Notes under the pieces: model-generated | Databases searched by the model: none | The model's input: only the letters and a program-made list of their open reading frames with translations | What the model was told of the DNA's origin: nothing | Program-made: the position numbers and the translations under genes | Shown: positions 9,199 through 18,572 of the stretch, piece by piece | Layout of the letters: each line of letters opens with the position of its first letter | Position numbering within the stretch: the stretch's first letter is position 1 | Origin: Nostoc sp. S4 | GTDB taxonomy: Bacteria > Cyanobacteriota > Cyanobacteriia > Cyanobacteriales > Nostocaceae | NCBI GenBank assembly: GCA_029379225.1 | Contig: JAQYWR010000004.1 | Location: 62,001-126,000 of the forward strand | Direction of reading: 5' to 3' | DNA: 64,000 nt

Positions 9199-9702
9199 TT
9201 GAGCCAGTCAACAGACCTTATTAACCTTGATACATTAGCGCAAGAACTAGCGACAATCCAGCAAACGGGTTCTAAAAGAATTGCCTTGCTAGGTTCTCGT
9301 CATGTTCCGATTACGCATCAGAATCTTATTGAAATGATGACTTATGCCCTTGTTTTATCAGGTAATCGGATCATCACTTCTGGTGCTACAGGTACGAATT
9401 CCGCTGCCATCCGGGGAGCAACACGGGCCGATCCGAACTTGTTAACCGTGATTTTACCCCAAAGCTTGGAACGCCAGCCCGTGGAATCGCGCCAGCAATT
9501 AGAGCAGGTAATGCATTTAGTGGAAAATCCTAGTAACGATAATCTCTCTCTTGCGGAAGCTAGTTACCTGTGCAACAAGGAAATTGTTTCTCGGTGTCAG
9601 CAACTAATTTGCTTTGCGTTTCACGACAGCGGCACTCTGTTGCAAACTTGTCAAGATGCAGAAGAACAAAGAAAAGTGCTGACACTGTTTTACTTTGATT
9701 AG
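9199..9702 (+). CDS. DNA recombination-mediator-like (DprA/LOG, SLOG-fold) protein
   Basis: 167 residues from a TTG start (MSQSTDLINLDTLAQELATI). It has a Rossmann-like SLOG fold: RIALLGSRHVPITHQNLIEM, SGNRIITSGATGTNSAAIRG and CQQLICFAFHDSG. This matches the nucleotide-binding core shared by DprA and LOG proteins. Cyanobacterial copies of this size are usually labelled recombination-mediator protein A, but they lack the N-terminal SAM and C-terminal winged-helix parts of true DprA. A role in DNA uptake is therefore only a guess. Confidence 0.65.
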   Translation: MSQSTDLINLDTLAQELATIQQTGSKRIALLGSRHVPITHQNLIEMMTYALVLSGNRIITSGATGTNSAAIRGATRADPNLLTVILPQSLERQPVESRQQLEQVMHLVENPSNDNLSLAEASYLCNKEIVSRCQQLICFAFHDSGTLLQTCQDAEEQRKVLTLFYFD

Positions 9703-10267
9703 TCATTTGTCATTTGTCATTTGTCCAAAGTGCAAAGTTTGCGATCGGCAAATTAAAGCGCGTTTATAGTATTTGACTAATGACCAATGATTAATAACTA
9801 ATAATAATTTTTTGTACTCGATCGCTGTTGCTCGCCTTGCTATTTAAAAATAATTTGTATTATTTGATACTTATATGCGTGTCGGGTACAATCTTTCTAT
9901 TTATAATATTTGCTGTAGCTGCATTTATGCCCTGGATGAGTGGTATAAATTGTTCTACGGAATTAATCGCTGCGATCGCCTTTTTGGCTGCCGATTTTTT
10001 GTACTCGATTTTTTATATTTAGAATATACCCCTTTTGCAATTGCTGATGTTTGGCATTGGCTCCCTTGGCTGTACTATTCTCATCTTCCCAAGCATCATT
10101 CAAACTAGTAATTAATTGGGGAGTGGAAAACGAGAAAGCAATGGGGCACAGGAGGTTGTTGAGCCAAGAGAGAATAACTCTAAATTCTCAACTCCTAACT
10201 CAGCACTTACCACTAGGCACTCCTAACGCCCAATCCAAAATCCAAAATCTAAAATCTAAAATACTTT
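9703..10267. other. Intergenic region with STRR repeats
   Basis: It begins with heptamer repeats (TCATTTG x3, 9706-9725) and ends with AATCCAAAATCCAAAATCT-type tandem repeats just before yajQ. Two overlapping hydrophobic frames at 9828-10108 have no recognised family and look like a decayed gene or chance; I do not call them. Confidence 0.5.
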
Positions 10268-10759
10268 ATGGCTTCTACTTTTTCTTTTGACATTGTCAGC
10301 GACTTTGACCAACAAGAATTGGTTAACGCTATCGATCAAGTTGCGCGAGAAATCAAAAGCCGTTACGACCTCAAAGATACTCAAACTACCGTTGAGTTAG
10401 CTGAACAAAGCATTAATGTTAGCACTGACAGCGAGTTCACCTTGGATTCTGTACACAACATCCTGCGGGAAAAAGCTGCAAAGCGTAATCTTTCCCAGAA
10501 AATTTTTGATTTTGGCAAAGTTGAATCAGCAAGTGGTAACCGCGTGCGTCAAGAAATTAAACTCAAAAAAGGCATCAGTCAAGAAATCGCCAAACAAATT
10601 TCTAAATTGATTCGTGACGAATTCAAAAAGGTACAAGCCTCAATTCAAGGTGACGCTGTACGGGTTTCTGCCAAATCTAAAGATGATTTGCAAGTTGTGA
10701 TTCAACGGCTAAAACAAGAAGACTATCCTGTGGCTTTGCAATTTACAAATTATCGTTAA
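10268..10759 (+). CDS. yajQ: YajQ family nucleotide/cyclic-di-GMP-binding protein
   Basis: 163 residues (family about 160). [20 protein letters not shown] opens the first ferredoxin-like RNP domain. [48 protein letters not shown] and [17 protein letters not shown] are hallmark segments. YajQ proteins bind nucleic acid or cyclic di-GMP and act as cytosolic effectors. No neighbour suggests a specific pathway. The start ATG is preceded by short AAAATCTAAAATA tandem repeats rather than a clear Shine-Dalgarno sequence. Confidence 0.92.
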   Translation: MASTFSFDIVSDFDQQELVNAIDQVAREIKSRYDLKDTQTTVELAEQSINVSTDSEFTLDSVHNILREKAAKRNLSQKIFDFGKVESASGNRVRQEIKLKKGISQEIAKQISKLIRDEFKKVQASIQGDAVRVSAKSKDDLQVVIQRLKQEDYPVALQFTNYR

Positions 10760-10883
10760 AAAGTTTTCTCGTGGAGAATACTCACTAAATTACATTTTGT
10801 AAAGATTTTTCGGGATTTAATACGCACTAGGATAGTACATAGGCACTATCCAACTTGATATTCCAACTTGAAAACAGCTATTA

Positions 10884-11441
10884 TTAAGCCCTCGCTCCAA
10901 TGCTTTTTTGGAATGCTGGACGGTCAGCCAATTGCTTCATGTAATTCAATACCGCTGGGTAAGGGCTAAAGTCTAGTTTCAAAATCATCGGAATGTAGTT
11001 TAAGACAGACCCCACTGCGACATCGGCAACAGTGAATTCATTGCCCAGCAAAAAAGCTTGCTGAGAAAAAATTTCATTCAAAGTACTCAACAAACGGGGT
11101 ATTTGGCGATCGCGATTTGCTTCTACTAAAATTGCTGTACTCAGGGTTGAATTGGCAAATAACACCCACTGGGAAATCACAGCACGTTCTTCTAGTGAAA
11201 CTGGAGCTTTTCCATACTTATCCATCAAATAGAGCAAAATTGCTCCAGATTCCCAAAGCTGTAAATCTCCATCAACAATTGCTGGAACTCTGGCAAATGG
11301 ATTAATTGTTAAATACTCAGGTTGGAGGTGTTCACCCGCCTGCATATCCAGCTTGACGAATTCATAGCGAACCTCTAGTTCCTCTAAATACCAGTGAACA
11401 ATCGACGCTCGACTACGAGCGCCACCGTAAAGTTTTAGCAT
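10884..11441 (-). CDS. Glutathione S-transferase family protein
   Basis: 185 residues. The N-terminal thioredoxin-like domain (MLKLYGGARSRASIVHWYLEE) has the GST pattern NPFARVPAIVDGDLQLWESGAI, the cis-Pro and SNAIL-like glutathione site. The all-helical C-terminal domain holds FTVADVAVG, the usual N-capping box. The likely catalytic residue is a Ser or Arg near position 9. It probably conjugates glutathione or detoxifies peroxides in the cytosol. It sits 6 bases downstream of the gene at 11448 on the same strand, so the two are likely cotranscribed. Confidence 0.85.
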   Translation of the reverse strand: MLKLYGGARSRASIVHWYLEELEVRYEFVKLDMQAGEHLQPEYLTINPFARVPAIVDGDLQLWESGAILLYLMDKYGKAPVSLEERAVISQWVLFANSTLSTAILVEANRDRQIPRLLSTLNEIFSQQAFLLGNEFTVADVAVGSVLNYIPMILKLDFSPYPAVLNYMKQLADRPAFQKSIGARA

Positions 11442-11447
11442 AATTAC

Positions 11448-11912
11448 TTAAAGAACTTTGTGAGTGTGAGAATGCTGCTTAACATTATCTTCTTTAGTAA
11501 CAACTCTAGCGGCATTTAGCACCCGCTTCCGGTCAACGGAATACTTAAACTCAGTGTAGGTTGTACCTAAAGGAATTAGAGATTTTGCAGATTCACGACG
11601 CTTGTAGGTACGAGCTACTGCAAGCACCCGTGGTATAAATTCCTCACCAAACTGAGCCGACTGGGGAAAGCCATCTGGCATTAGTTGTGAATCGCCATCT
11701 AGCACAGAACCCAAAGTTGTTGCACAAGCGAGCTTGTAGGAGGTAGGAATGCCCTTCAACAGTGCTTCCAAAGCCGCAGAGGGAATCGGTTCTATAACTT
11801 CGATTTGATGAACTTCTCCATCCTCCTTGATGAAGCAAGTTGCCAAGCCGATAACAATGTAATCATCGGTTGCTAAATCGGGGGCACTGGAATAAGAAAT
11901 TGCAGTTGTCAT
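11448..11912 (-). CDS. Conserved cyanobacterial protein of unknown function
   Basis: 154 residues from the ATG at 11912 (MTTAISYSSAPDLATDDYIV); a TTG five codons upstream is less likely. It has segments VIGLATCFIKEDGEVHQIEV, EPIPSAALEALLKGIPTSYK and TLGSVLDGDSQLMPDGFP, which I associate with a conserved cyanobacterial hypothetical family. No catalytic motif or membrane segment is visible. It precedes a glutathione S-transferase gene by 6 bases, suggesting an operon and perhaps a stress role. The function is unknown. Confidence 0.65.
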   Translation of the reverse strand: MTTAISYSSAPDLATDDYIVIGLATCFIKEDGEVHQIEVIEPIPSAALEALLKGIPTSYKLACATTLGSVLDGDSQLMPDGFPQSAQFGEEFIPRVLAVARTYKRRESAKSLIPLGTTYTEFKYSVDRKRVLNAARVVTKEDNVKQHSHTHKVL

Positions 11913-12436
11913 CGGAAAATTTCTCAAAACTTAAGGATTGGGGATTCGGAATTAAGGATTAGGAATCGAAAAACTTTTCGCCAGTCCCCAACCCCTAATC
12001 CAGCTTGTTGGCATTCTACCAATTTGTCGTCACTACTTGACTTGTACGCTGCGATGGGAATAAGAATAGCATTCTAAATGCTTTAGAACCCTAAAAATAC
12101 AGTATTTTTAATTTTTTACTCATCGCAGGGTATTAGGGACTGGCGAAAAGTTTTTTAATATCCAATCCTCATCCCTAGTCCGTACTACTCCTTGAAATTT
12201 ATCTTGGCTATTTCTGGAATTCACCTTAGAGATGAAGTATCCATGATTAGGTTTGAGGAGCAATTGCCTATTTAAGGCTAAGGCGTAGATTTTCTACTTA
12301 TATGACTAATTAAATTCTCTTTTGAGATAGCTTTCAGGTAACCCTAAATACTTGAAAAATAGTCATGTTAGAAAAATTTATAGCAGATAAAAACTATAAT
12401 TTGATTTGAGAAAGCAGGTATTTTAGGCATAAAAAG
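11913..12436. repeat. Intergenic region with a long-arm inverted repeat
   Basis: Perfect 20-bp inverted arms lie at 11969-11988 and 12136-12155 (core CTTTTCGCCAGTCCC and complement), with 147 bases between. They are flanked by GGGGATTCGG/ATTAGG-rich scraps. It could be a MITE-like element or a solo repeat pair. No coding frame lies inside. The TPR gene follows 280 bases later. Confidence 0.6.
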
Positions 12437-13159
12437 ATGAATACTCACTCATTCTTAGCTTCTGACGACCATCAAAGTAATCAATATAAAAATATTCTGA
12501 TAAATCATATAAATAATCATCTATATTACAGAAAAAATAATCGCAGTGAATTAGGGGAAGGTTACTTACGTTCTTGTGCTTTGAGGTTAGCTCAACAAAA
12601 AAATTATCCTGAGGCGATCGCACTTTTAAACCAACTAATTTTCAGCCATCCCTGCAATGCAATTGATTACAATAATCGGGGGTTGATTTATTTCCAAAGT
12701 GGTGAAATGCAAAAAGCTTTTTGCGACTATAACACCGCCTTGAAACTGAATCCCTATTTGGCTAGCGCTTATAACAATCGAGCAAATTACTACGCTGCTT
12801 GTGGGGAATTAGCAGCAGCACTTACCGACTACGATCGAGCAATTAATTTCAATCCTCGTCACGTCCGGGCGTGGATTAACCGAGGCATTACCTTGCGGGA
12901 CTTGGGTCAATATGAAGAGGCAATTGAGAATTTTGAGGTAGCACTGCTTTTCGGTCAACTTGAAGGTCATATTTGGGCTGAACGCGGCAGAACTTACCAT
13001 CTTTGGGGTGACTGGAATTGTGCGATCGCTGATTATCGTCGCGCCCTCACTCAACTACCTCTTCTAGACAACAGTAAGAACGTTACTGGTTATCGCTTGC
13101 GTTTACAACTTGAAAATTGGCTCAACGATCTGCTATCTCTTCAGCGTCATAATTGGTAG
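12437..13159 (+). CDS. Tetratricopeptide repeat protein
   Basis: 240 residues. After a polar, asparagine-rich N-terminus (1-40) come four to five TPR units: YPEAIALLNQLIFSHPCNAI, AIDYNNRGLIYFQSGEMQKA, AYNNRANYYAACGELAAAL, AWINRGITLRDLGQYEEAI and IWAERGRTYHLWGDWNCAI. TPR arrays form protein-interaction scaffolds. There is no signal peptide, so it is probably cytosolic. The partner is unknown; the neighbours (a cell-division-like gene and psaM) are on the other strand. Confidence 0.85.
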   Translation: MNTHSFLASDDHQSNQYKNILINHINNHLYYRKNNRSELGEGYLRSCALRLAQQKNYPEAIALLNQLIFSHPCNAIDYNNRGLIYFQSGEMQKAFCDYNTALKLNPYLASAYNNRANYYAACGELAAALTDYDRAINFNPRHVRAWINRGITLRDLGQYEEAIENFEVALLFGQLEGHIWAERGRTYHLWGDWNCAIADYRRALTQLPLLDNSKNVTGYRLRLQLENWLNDLLSLQRHNW

Positions 13160-13320
13160 ATGAGCCATTTTGGCAAATTCAAGATTCAAAAAGTGAATTT
13201 TTTATGTTGAATTTTGAATATAGTGACGCTGTTATTTATTAGCAATAATATAAATTTTCACCCGGTTTATACGTAGCCAAAATCACAAGCAACAGAATAA
13301 TCCCAAAATTAATATTTTTC

Positions 13321-13731
13321 TTACGGTAATAAATCTGTTTGTTCAATTACTCTCCCATCCTGATTCATTAGCACCACCCGACGCTGGCTAGGATCGAATC
13401 GGTATCCTTGTTGTTGCCTAATACTTTTTGCTTGCTGGGGATCGAAGTTACGACTAAATTCTGCCTGCAAACTATTGACATGTCCTTCCATCAGGTTGAC
13501 TTCAGTGTGGATTTCTCGCAATTTTTGTTGCTGTAACCATTGGTAAGGCAAAAGTTGTGCCAAGGCAGATGCAGCGGCGGCTGTAATCAAAAGATTAACA
13601 GTTATTTTGGCAGTACTTTCTAATGCCATCACTTGGTAAGAACGTTGACGAAGATGCCGCTTTGGTCGAGGAATGACCCGGCGTTTTTGTATCGGTTGTA
13701 ACGGTGGTCTGGAGGGTTGAATCGCGTTCAT
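13321..13731 (-). CDS. slr1601 family putative cell division protein
   Basis: 136 residues. It has a basic proline-rich N-terminus (PPLQPIQKRRVIPRPKRHLR), one membrane helix at about 44-63 (TAKITVNLLITAAAASALAQ) and a coiled-coil stretch QQQKLREIHTEVNLMEGHV. A conserved tail RFDPSQRRVVLMNQDGR follows. The layout recalls FtsL/DivIC-type bitopic division proteins and matches the cyanobacterial slr1601 family. A division role is inferred from family naming only. Confidence 0.7.
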   Translation of the reverse strand: MNAIQPSRPPLQPIQKRRVIPRPKRHLRQRSYQVMALESTAKITVNLLITAAAASALAQLLPYQWLQQQKLREIHTEVNLMEGHVNSLQAEFSRNFDPQQAKSIRQQQGYRFDPSQRRVVLMNQDGRVIEQTDLLP

Positions 13732-13984
13732 GATCCTAAAAATTAACCTCGCTTGGTGAAGGGAAGCACTGTAAAAAGTTCTCTGGCGCTAATTACTACT
13801 TGATTTAGCAGTCATATTACTTCATTTTTGAAAAATAGCTACAAGTGCCGCACAAGTTAAAAAATAACCTGGCTTACGTAAGTGGTAGTTCGGGAAGACT
13901 TAGGACGTAAAGCCGTAAGCGTTGGAAAATTACACCTCCGTAATGCCAGGATTATTAGCTTTTTAACTGTGTCACATCGTAGCC

Positions 13985-14116
13985 TTATTTGTAAAGTTCT
14001 GTGGCTAAGCGCCAAGCTAGAACTCCTGGAATCAGTGCTACAACTAAAGCGATGTACACTTGGGCATCAGAAATGGAAGATACTTGAGCGATGTATAAAG
14101 TATCTAAGATCGGCAT
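13985..14116 (-). CDS. psaM: Photosystem I subunit XII, PsaM, with N-terminal extension
   Basis: Reading down from the ATG at 14116 gives 43 residues whose last 30 are ISDAQVYIALVVALIPGVLA then WRLATELYK. That is the single thylakoid membrane helix and conserved tail of PsaM, which stabilises PSI trimers. PsaM is usually about 31 residues. Here the first 12 or 13 (MPILDTLYIAQVS) are extra, and no ATG, GTG or TTG occurs at the usual start. An AGGAG lies about 11 bases before the ATG. The extension contains a YIA segment echoed in the core (VYIAL). Confidence 0.88.
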   Translation of the reverse strand: MPILDTLYIAQVSSISDAQVYIALVVALIPGVLAWRLATELYK

Positions 14117-14274
14117 GGCTTTTAATCTCCTAACTTGAATAAATTTTGAACTGTTCGTTTACTACTTTTCCTTGTTTTGCCAGGTTCGTGGAAGATCTTG
14201 TTACAAGATGCAACAAAAGCAATTATTAGTTTAGTGGTCATTAGTTATTCTCCATTAAAAAAATTTGTAAAACT

Positions 14275-15636
14275 ATGGATTTGTATTTGGGTATCGACTT
14301 CGGGACATCTGGGGCACGTGGTGTGGTGATTGACGAGCAAGCTGGCATCCAGGCTGAGGTACGATATCCCTTCCAGAATCCACCTGTCCCTGTGATGGCG
14401 AGTTTTTGGCAAGAGGCTTTGTTTTTTTTAATAGAACAAATACCTCAACAATTGCGGCGAGAAATTAGGGCGATCGCAATTAATGGTACTTCTTCGACTG
14501 TGTTGCTGGTGGATACTGCTGGCAAACCAATAGATGCACCGTTATTGTACAACGATGCACGGGGAGCGTCTGTGCTAGATGATTTGAGGAGCGTAGCACC
14601 CCCTAATCATACCGTGTTAAGTGCCACCTCTAGCCTGAGCAAACTTATTTGGATGCAGCAATTACCCGCTTTTGCTGAAGCTAGGTATTTCTTGCATCAA
14701 GCAGATTGGCTAGGGTTTCTGCTACATGGATATTTAGGCATTAGTGACTACCATAATGCTTTAAAGCTGGGTTATGACGTGGAAGAGTTGAAATACCCAC
14801 AATGGCTGCAAAAGTTGCAAATACCGATTCAACTGCCTAGAGTTTTACCACCTGGTACTCCTGTGGCTAAATTACGTTCTGAAATTGCAGATCGGTATGG
14901 TTTTGGGCGTGATTGTCTGGTATGTACTGGTACAACTGACAGTATTGCGGCTTTTCTTGCCAGTGGTGCCAAATTACCTGGTGAAGCGGTGACTTCTCTG
15001 GGTTCGACGCTGGTACTAAAATTATTGAGTTGTACGCGGATTGAGGATGCGCGGTACGGAATTTATAGCCATCGCTTGGGTAAATTATGGCTGACTGGGG
15101 GTGCTTCTAACACAGGGGGTGCAGTGCTACAGCAATTTTTCACCAACACTGAGTTAACAAGCTTCAGCCGTGAGATTAATCCATCAAAAGCCAGCGAATT
15201 AGATTATTATCCACTGTTGAAAGCAGGCGATCGCTTTCCGATTAACGATCCCAATTTACCTCCACGATTGGAACCACGCCCAGATAATTCAGTGGAATTT
15301 CTACATGGATTGTTAGAAAGTATTGCCCGTATAGAAGTAAAAGGGTATGAATTATTACAAAAAATGGGAGCAGACAAATTGACTCGTGTTTATACTGCTG
15401 GCGGTGGCGCAGCAAATGACACTTGGACTGCTATTCGTGAACGGTATTTAAAAGTGCCTGTCATAGCCTCAACATATACGGAAGCTGCTTATGGGACAGC
15501 GCTGTTGGCGATGCGGGGGTATGAGGGGAAGCAGCCTCAACATCTAGACAAGCTGTTTACAGGACAGCGTTGTTGGGAATGCGGGGGTATAAGAGGACGT
15601 GAGGATGAGGGAGAGCCGGAAGTGACGCCGAAATAA
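14275..15636 (+). CDS. FGGY-family carbohydrate kinase, D-ribulose kinase-like
   Basis: 453 residues. The N-terminal ATPase motif is LYLGIDFGTSGARGVVIDE. GTSSTVLLVD, YNDARG, TGTTDSIAAFLASGA, TSLGSTLVLKLLS and AGGGAANDTWTAIRERYL follow the ribonuclease-H-fold FGGY plan. The length and first domain match the cyanobacterial/plant group shown to phosphorylate D-ribulose (SePSK, AtXK-1). It would make ribulose 5-phosphate in the cytosol for the Calvin and pentose phosphate pathways. The last 25 residues (GIRGREDEGEPEVTPK) look repeat-derived. A second FGGY kinase sits at 36045. Confidence 0.85.
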   Translation: MDLYLGIDFGTSGARGVVIDEQAGIQAEVRYPFQNPPVPVMASFWQEALFFLIEQIPQQLRREIRAIAINGTSSTVLLVDTAGKPIDAPLLYNDARGASVLDDLRSVAPPNHTVLSATSSLSKLIWMQQLPAFAEARYFLHQADWLGFLLHGYLGISDYHNALKLGYDVEELKYPQWLQKLQIPIQLPRVLPPGTPVAKLRSEIADRYGFGRDCLVCTGTTDSIAAFLASGAKLPGEAVTSLGSTLVLKLLSCTRIEDARYGIYSHRLGKLWLTGGASNTGGAVLQQFFTNTELTSFSREINPSKASELDYYPLLKAGDRFPINDPNLPPRLEPRPDNSVEFLHGLLESIARIEVKGYELLQKMGADKLTRVYTAGGGAANDTWTAIRERYLKVPVIASTYTEAAYGTALLAMRGYEGKQPQHLDKLFTGQRCWECGGIRGREDEGEPEVTPK

Positions 15637-15849
15637 TTAATGCCTAATACCCAATGTCCTATTAAGTAATAGTTCTCTTTTTACAGATATTTTTTAAATC
15701 AGTATCTATCCGGGTGACAATCAACATCTCTCGAACGATACTGGGATGATTAGATACCGGATTATAGGATTCCAGGTTTCACTATCTGGGCAGCTAAGCT
15801 ATTGGGGGATGGATGCTTTGCAGTAAGCGAATGTCATCTGTCCCCTTTA

Positions 15850-16570
15850 CTAATTATTGGTATGAATTCTAAGGGCAATTAGGAGAAAAAGATTTTTTAA
15901 GAAGGTTTGACCTGCGCGGTCAAGATTATCATCTAGGGAAAAGGTGAGGCTGCGGACTCGAATTTGCTCGCTTTTAATATCTAGTGGCTGTGTCAAGTCT
16001 TTGGATATATCAAAAAGGCTTCCTTGCATTTTGTTGTGTTGGCGTAGCTAATCATTTGATAAATATCTGTATATCCTGCCAATTCAGGGGCTTTATACTT
16101 TGTATCCAAAACTGCTACTGTTTTGCCAGTAGAAGCATCACACAGTAATATATCTATACTAAAGTGTCGATTCTGACTAATTTATATTGGATGTTGCTGT
16201 TTGAAAAAATAACCTTGTGGCGTGTTTTTCTGAAGCCATTCTGCAACAAAAAATTCATAGAAATGTGCCATATCAACGAGAAAGGGTAGAGTTTTGTGAT
16301 TTCCCCTCTCATGACTGGAGCTACTATTTTCTAGAAAGAATCGGCATAAATTATGTAATAGTTGATAGTCTGGACTGAGACGATTATACTGTCTGGCGAT
16401 ACAATCTTCTACGTTACAAGGTTGCAGCGTTACTAATCCTTGTAGAGCATGATAAGCTTTTCGCACTGTTGGTGATACTCTTTCTGAACACAAACTGCTA
16501 AGACCAATTATATAAAGTGTCCATGCCAGGATTTTATTTTCTTTAATATCAGCCGTCTTATGATTTCATT
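15850..16570 (-). pseudogene. Remnant of McrC-type subunit of a McrBC restriction system
   Basis: The upper part reads KENKILAWTLYIIG then HFYEFFVAEWLQKN and is stopped by a TAA after QQHPI near 16182. The same frame continues ISQNRHFSIDILLCDA then VAVLDTKYKAPELAGYTDIY, the PD-(D/E)xK-type core of McrC (LDTKYK), and YANTTKCKEAFLIYPK. A one-base shift then continues as DLTQPLDIKSEQIRVRS to a stop at 15850. The N-terminal half is lost. No McrB GTPase is nearby. It is a dead relic of a modification-dependent nuclease. Confidence 0.7.
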
Positions 16571-16819
16571 CTCAAAGCTCTTTTCTATGCAGCTTCAATG
16601 TAAATTGATATTACAATTAGTAATTATTGTTTAATTACTGTTTCAAATGTTTTAACTAATTTGCTTAACTGTCTTAACTCTCTTGAATTAATTACTCAAC
16701 TGTTGACTTAATTCTGCGTTGGGTGCGACAGTTTAAAGATAAATGAGGGCATAAGCAATTTGTAAAGTTGCCAATACCCTCAAAATAAGCAAGCTAGATT
16801 TTTGTAGCAGCGTATGATT
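16571..16819. other. Intergenic region between mcrC remnant and metK
   Basis: AT-rich with CTTAACT-like repeats near 16665. Nothing codable or structured recognised. Confidence 0.4.
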
Positions 16820-18091
16820 CTAAGTTAATGCCTGAGCAACTGCTGAGAGTGATTCGTTTGCTGCTTGCTTCAACAATTCCGCTCTATCTGTCTGTTCCCA
16901 AGGCAAGTCTAAATCACCCCGTCCAAAGTGACCGTAAGCCGCGACGTCCTGATAAAAACGTCCGCCTCGTTCATTTGGTAAGTTGCGTAGGTTGAAGGTA
17001 TGAATAATCCCCGCTGGACGCAGTTCAAAGTGCTGCTTGATTAATTCCAGTAAGGTTTCTTCATCGACTTTGCCAGTGCCAAATGTATCCACCAGAATAC
17101 TAGTTGGTCGCGCTACGCCGATAGCATAGGATAGCTGGATTTCAACTTTATCTGCCAACCCTGCGGCAACAATATTTTTTGCCACATAGCGAGCTGCATA
17201 AGCAGCAGAACGGTCTACTTTGGTGGGGTCTTTGCCAGAAAAAGCACCGCCACCATGTCGTGAATAGCCACCATAGGTGTCAACGATTATTTTCCGTCCT
17301 GTCAGACCAGAGTCTCCTTGGGGGCCACCAACCACAAATTTGCCAGTGGGATTGACTAAAAAGCGGGTTTCCTCATTTGGCTTAACGTCGATGTCGCCAA
17401 AAACAGGTTCAACTACAGCCGACCAGAGGTCTTGTTTAATTTTGGCTTGTACGGCCGCCTCATCTTTGATTTCCCCAATATTAGCTGTATGTTGGGTGGA
17501 AATCAAGATGGTATCAATTCCTACAGCACGTCCATCTTCGTAAACCACAGTGACTTGGGTTTTTCCGTCAGGACGCAAGTATGGCAATTCACCTGTTTTG
17601 CGAACTGCTGCTAATCGGCGAGCGATGCGGTGAGCCAGACTGATGGGCAAGGGCATCAGTTCTGGTGTTTCGTTACTGGCAAAACCAAACATTATACCTT
17701 GATCGCCAGCGCCAATTTTATCGAATTTTTGATCGCTATCTTCCTCGCGGGTTTCTTGAGCGGTGTTAACCCCTTGGGCAATATCAGGTGATTGTTCGTC
17801 TAAAGCTAGCAGAACGCTGGTGCTGTTTGCAGAAAAGCCGTTATCAGCATTAATATAGCCGATTTCAGCAATTTTCTTGCGGGCGAGATTGACGAAATTC
17901 ACATTTGCTTTGGTAGTGATTTCACCAGTAATTAACACTAATCCAGTATTAACTACTACTTCAGCAGCCACCCGACTGCTGGGGTCTTGTGTCAGTAGGG
18001 CATCAAGGATGGTATCAGAAATCTGATCGCAGATTTTATCTGGATGACCTTCAGTGACTGACTCGGAGGTAAATAAATATCGACGAGACAA
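16820..18091 (-). CDS. metK: S-adenosylmethionine synthetase
   Basis: 423 residues, full length. It makes S-adenosylmethionine from methionine and ATP. Signature motifs are present: [20 protein letters not shown] (ATP/methionine site), [12 protein letters not shown] and [39 protein letters not shown] and the catalytic lysines and aspartates of the family are in place. The ATG at 18091 follows AGGAGGAATTACC on the coding strand. It is transcribed alone. No SAM riboswitch was recognised in the 480-base upstream gap. Confidence 0.97.
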   Translation of the reverse strand: MSRRYLFTSESVTEGHPDKICDQISDTILDALLTQDPSSRVAAEVVVNTGLVLITGEITTKANVNFVNLARKKIAEIGYINADNGFSANSTSVLLALDEQSPDIAQGVNTAQETREEDSDQKFDKIGAGDQGIMFGFASNETPELMPLPISLAHRIARRLAAVRKTGELPYLRPDGKTQVTVVYEDGRAVGIDTILISTQHTANIGEIKDEAAVQAKIKQDLWSAVVEPVFGDIDVKPNEETRFLVNPTGKFVVGGPQGDSGLTGRKIIVDTYGGYSRHGGGAFSGKDPTKVDRSAAYAARYVAKNIVAAGLADKVEIQLSYAIGVARPTSILVDTFGTGKVDEETLLELIKQHFELRPAGIIHTFNLRNLPNERGGRFYQDVAAYGHFGRGDLDLPWEQTDRAELLKQAANESLSAVAQALT

Positions 18092-18572
18092 AGGTAATTC
18101 CTCCTTTGAGAGTATTTTCGCTGATTAAATATAGGTATTGAGTTCAACTACCTAATTTATGAAATCATAACAACATTTATACTGGAGTCGTTAGTGTCTT
18201 TTGAAGATCGAGTAAAACTACTAGATGACTCAGATTTAATTTAGAAAAAAGATTACCAGAAAATACGGACGGTTAGATGAGAGCAAACAATGAAAAATCA
18301 GCATTTAGAAGCTGCGAGGCTTCTGGAGAAAAGCACTCAGCAAGCGATCGCATAATTACAATAATTTATTGCTCTTGATTCTTTGTTGGTGTCACGTGAG
18401 GAAAGTGTTGACACTCATGCTGGTTTATTATCGCTACTTGGATGAAGAAATTTAAACAATTTTAGATGTATCTAACCACTGAAATGAGTATGCTTTAATC
18501 CAGCATATTAGGCGCAAATATAAAAATATATATTTATATAAACAAGAGCAAGAATATTTAATCCGATTCTCA
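18092..18572. other. Divergent intergenic region upstream of metK
   Basis: Contains the metK leader and the promoter of the PLP enzyme gene. A 22-codon frame MKNQHLEAARLLEKSTQQA at 18290 ends at a stop and looks like a decayed gene fragment. No riboswitch recognised. Confidence 0.4.

Noticed and set aside
9828-10108. Two hydrophobic overlapping frames before yajQ
   Set aside because: No family recognised, no ribosome binding site, overlapping in different frames; at best a decayed gene.
13882-14133. 83-codon plus-strand frame over psaM
   Set aside because: Antisense shadow; the minus strand encodes a clear PsaM.
18092-18572. SAM riboswitch upstream of metK
   Set aside because: No conserved four-way-junction pattern could be recognised by eye; a covariance-model search would decide.
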